Source: Pseudosporangium ferrugineum (GTDB taxonomy: Bacteria; Actinomycetota; Actinomycetes; Mycobacteriales; Micromonosporaceae). From it: a stretch of 64,000 bases of DNA. Both the position numbers and the translations under genes were made by a program. The notes beneath the pieces were generated by a model. It saw nothing but the letters and a program-made list of their open reading frames with translations. It had not been told where the DNA came from and did no database searches. Numbering within the stretch: position 1 is the first letter of the stretch; every line of letters starts with the position of its first letter. Location: positions 211,763 to 275,762 of the forward strand of contig NZ_PVZG01000012.1 in assembly GCF_003002065.1 (NCBI RefSeq). Reading direction: 5' to 3'. This document shows, piece after piece, positions 61,987 through 64,000 of this stretch.

Positions 61987-63561
61987 TCACCCGCGCGCGG
62001 GCCCGAACCACCGGGTGGCGGCCCGCGCGAACGCCGCCGGATCGGGGTCGCGCTCGCCGGCCCACGCGACCACTCCGTCCGGCCGGATCAGCACCGCGCC
62101 GCGGCCGAGGTCGTTCCGCGCCGGGCCGGCGGCGTACCGGACGCGGTCCGCCCAGCCCGCCGCCGCGGCGTGCAGGGTGCCGCCGGCGGTGAGGTCGAGC
62201 GCGACGCCCTGCCCGGCCCGGAGCAGGTCACCCACGCCGCGGCCGTCCGCCAGGCGCAGGTCCGGGGCGTTGCGCCCGATCAGCGGGTCCTCGCCGCCGA
62301 GGGGGTAGCGGACGGCGGTGCCCGACGTCCGCTCGTACGCGTAGGTCGTGCCGTCCCGGGTCCCCAGCAGCTCGCCGATCAGGGCCTGCAACGCCGGGGC
62401 GAGCGGACCCGGCTGCATCACCGCCACCTGCGCCCGGGACCAGTCGAGCACCCGGGCCCCGACCGGATGGCGCTCGCCGGTGTACGTGTCCAGCAGCCCC
62501 TCCGGCGCGTCCCCGCGCACGGTGGCCGCGAGCTTCCACCCGAGGTTCATCGCGTCGCCGATGCCCAGGTTCAGGCCCTGCCCGCCGAGCGGCGAGTGGA
62601 TGTGCGCGGAGTCGCCGGCGAGCAGCACCCGTCCCCGGCGGTACGTCGTCGCCTGCATGGCCCGGTCGGTGAAGGTGGAGGCCAGGTGGACCTCGTCGAC
62701 CGACACGTCGGTGCCGGAGACGCGGCGCAGGACCGCCTGGAGGTGCTCGCGGCCCGGCGGCTGCGACCGGTCGTACGCGCCCCCGTCGAAGTCCATCATG
62801 CCCAGGTGCCCCGGGAACGGCGTGCGGACGTACATGCCGGTGGGCGTCAGGTGGAACCCGAGGCGCAGCTTGTCCGGATCGTCGAGGGTGACGCGCGTGG
62901 CGTACCCGGTGAGCCGCGGATCGGTGCCGGTGAAGTCGAAGCCCGCGAGCCCCCGTACGGTGCTGCGGCCGCCGTCGCAGGCGACCAGCCAGCGCGCCGC
63001 GTACTCCTGCTCCCCGGCCCGGACGACCACCCCGCCGTCGTCCTGGCCGACGGCCGTGACCTCGGCGCCGCGCACGATCCGCACGCCGAGCTGGGCCGCG
63101 CGGCCGGACAGCACCGTCCCGACCGCCTCGAGGCTGGTCATCAGCCCCTCCATCGCCGGGCTCGGCAGCCGGAAGGGCAGCGCGGCGACGTCGATGGCGG
63201 CCGCGTCGAGACTCAGGCCGGCGAAGTGGCTGACGGCCCGCGGCGGCGGCGCCTCGGCCACGTCGGGCTTGACGCCGGGATCCTCCCGGGCCCCGGACGC
63301 CGCGAGCAGCGCCTCCAGCATCCCGCGGCGGTAGAACGCCTCGACCGAGGCCGGCGACAGGCCGCGCATGCCCAGCGGCATCGCCGTCCACTCCGAGCGG
63401 GGTTCCGGATCCCGCTCCAGCACCACGACGGAGCAGCCGGCCAGAGCGAGCTCGCAGGCGAGGAACATCCCCACCGGGCCGGCTCCCACGATGATGACGT
63501 CAGACATGGTCGGGTGAGCGGCGTCCGGGGTCCGGTCCCGGCCGCGGGTCGTTTCGGTCAT
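61987..63561 (-). CDS. FAD-dependent aromatic monooxygenase (PHBH-like, polyketide/phenol hydroxylase type)
   Basis: A 524-residue group A flavoprotein hydroxylase. It has the FAD motif VIIVGAGPVGMFLACELAL, the DG motif WLVACDGGRSTVRGLAGF, and the second FAD motif VLLAGDSAHIHSPLGGQGLNLGIGDAMNLGWKLA. The C-terminal 130 residues resemble the degenerate thioredoxin-like fold of polyketide hydroxylases (LIRPDGVVAWAGE). Such enzymes hydroxylate phenols, polyketides or antibiotics with NAD(P)H and oxygen. ATG 63561 follows GGAGG (AACGGAGGCAACCG); the Rossmann motif starts 20 residues in, so ATG 63507 is an alternative. It is divergent from a SARP-type gene with three 11-base repeats between, suggesting activation by that regulator. 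Confidence 0.92.
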   Translation of the reverse strand: MTETTRGRDRTPDAAHPTMSDVIIVGAGPVGMFLACELALAGCSVVVLERDPEPRSEWTAMPLGMRGLSPASVEAFYRRGMLEALLAASGAREDPGVKPDVAEAPPPRAVSHFAGLSLDAAAIDVAALPFRLPSPAMEGLMTSLEAVGTVLSGRAAQLGVRIVRGAEVTAVGQDDGGVVVRAGEQEYAARWLVACDGGRSTVRGLAGFDFTGTDPRLTGYATRVTLDDPDKLRLGFHLTPTGMYVRTPFPGHLGMMDFDGGAYDRSQPPGREHLQAVLRRVSGTDVSVDEVHLASTFTDRAMQATTYRRGRVLLAGDSAHIHSPLGGQGLNLGIGDAMNLGWKLAATVRGDAPEGLLDTYTGERHPVGARVLDWSRAQVAVMQPGPLAPALQALIGELLGTRDGTTYAYERTSGTAVRYPLGGEDPLIGRNAPDLRLADGRGVGDLLRAGQGVALDLTAGGTLHAAAAGWADRVRYAAGPARNDLGRGAVLIRPDGVVAWAGERDPDPAAFARAATRWFGPARG

Positions 63562-63594
63562 CGGTTGCCTCCGTTGGTCGTGTCGGGCAGCCAC

Positions 63595-63642
63595 AGAGTG
63601 GGCCGGGACGCTCACACGGCCCGCACACGCCGCTCACACGAC
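63595..63642 (-). promoter_or_regulatory. SARP-type direct repeats and -10 box before the monooxygenase gene
   Basis: Three direct repeats at exact 11-base steps, GCTCACACG (63610), CCGCACACG (63621) and GCTCACACG (63632), lie between the divergent genes. On the minus strand, nine bases past the last repeat, is CACTCT (63600-63595), a plausible -10, so the repeats occupy the -35 position. This is the classical layout of SARP activator sites. Confidence 0.6.
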
Positions 63643-63683
63643 CGGATTTGGGCACCCGGCGGTGGCCGCGGGAAGATCGGTGG

Positions 63684-64000
63684 ATGGACGGGGGTGCACC
63701 GCTTCGCGTCACGCTGCTCGGCGCCTTCCGCGCGTCCCGGGGTGACACCGTCCTACCCGTCGCGGGTGCCCGCCTTCAGGGACTGCTCGTGCGGCTCGCG
63801 CTCGCCGGTGGCCGCCCGGTCGAGCCGGCGGTGCTGGTCGACGCGATCTGGCCCGAGAAGCCGCCGGCCGACCCCGCGCACGCGTTGCAGGCCCTGGTCT
63901 CGCGGCTGCGCCGGGCGCTCGGCTCGGCCGACGACGTCACCCAGGTCGCGGGCGGCTACCGGCTGAACGTGGACCCCGCCGACGTCGACGCCCTGCGCTT
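63684..64000 (+). CDS. SARP/AfsR-type transcriptional activator (N-terminal part, cut by window edge)
   Basis: 105 residues are visible: LRVTLLGAFRASRGDTVLPVAGARLQGLLVRLALAGGRPVEPAVLVDAIWPEKPPADPAHALQALVSRLRRALGSADDVTQVAGGYRLNV. This is the OmpR-type winged helix at the N-terminus of SARP/AfsR proteins, including the LWPxxPP-like and VSRLRRALG motifs; the bacterial transcriptional activation domain and any ATPase part lie beyond the window. SARPs recruit RNA polymerase at direct repeats and switch on secondary-metabolite genes. Here the repeats and a hydroxylase gene lie directly upstream. ATG 63684 has no clear ribosome-binding site; a leaderless message is possible. Confidence 0.88.
   Translation, partial: MDGGAPLRVTLLGAFRASRGDTVLPVAGARLQGLLVRLALAGGRPVEPAVLVDAIWPEKPPADPAHALQALVSRLRRALGSADDVTQVAGGYRLNVDPADVDALR

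Overview
The window is very GC-rich (roughly 70% or more), with many GTG starts, third positions almost all G or C, frequent leaderless-looking promoters and actinomycete-typical families (a PF04672-type SAM methyltransferase, a SARP-type regulator, P450 plus 3Fe-4S ferredoxin, PASTA-less Ser/Thr kinases). I infer an actinomycete, most likely of the Micromonosporaceae/Actinoplanes type; the genus is a guess from style only. No rRNA, tRNA, CRISPR array, insertion sequence or integrase was seen. There is no stretch over about 300 bases without a gene: the longest gaps (about 220-260 bases at 20145-20363, 24000-24216, 36284-36545 and 53142-53385) hold promoters, hairpins or short repeats.

Layout. 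1-3057: the edge of a sensor kinase gene, a small unknown, a divergent NarL-type response regulator, and a protealysin-like M4 metalloprotease with its emfourin-type inhibitor. 3192-4403: a cytochrome P450. 4415-20144: the centrepiece, a two-gene Tc (toxin complex) operon on the minus strand, a TcB-TcC fusion of 2373 residues followed 22 bases later by a TcA of 2861 residues. The TcA carries a lectin-like beta-propeller inserted between two conserved TcA segments, and the TcC part ends in a C-terminal toxin region I cannot assign. 20364-27548: a secreted SnoaL-like protein, a secreted S33 peptidase, DNA polymerase IV, a Ser/Thr kinase with an extracellular discoidin domain, and two regulators. 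27573-32675: a secreted GH31 glycosidase with two carbohydrate-binding modules, a MarR regulator, a P-loop kinase and a TetR regulator.

32820-37358: a CPBP membrane protease translationally coupled to a two-component pair, an SDR and a methyltransferase. 37366-39674: a ferredoxin-P450 operon facing a TetR regulator across a 52-base near-perfect inverted repeat. 39876-44165: STAS and STAS-HATPase proteins (partner-switching), a SnoaL-TetR operon, and a PNPOx-like/ferredoxin reductase/2Fe-2S fusion. 44319-50356: a large secreted subtilase, an aldo-keto reductase facing a TetR with two matching operators, and a quinone oxidoreductase. 50361-60852: a second transmembrane Ser/Thr kinase, a LysR regulator, a 1767-residue kinase-ATPase-GAF-GAF-GGDEF protein, and a chemoreceptor broken by a one-base frameshift. 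60918-64000: a membrane protein with its own winged-helix regulator, and an FAD monooxygenase divergent from a SARP-type regulator across three 11-base direct repeats.

Overall this is a chromosomal accessory region rich in signalling, secreted enzymes and small self-contained regulator/enzyme pairs. The Tc operon is the most unusual content. Its base composition matches its surroundings and no mobility gene flanks it, so I see no sign of very recent transfer.
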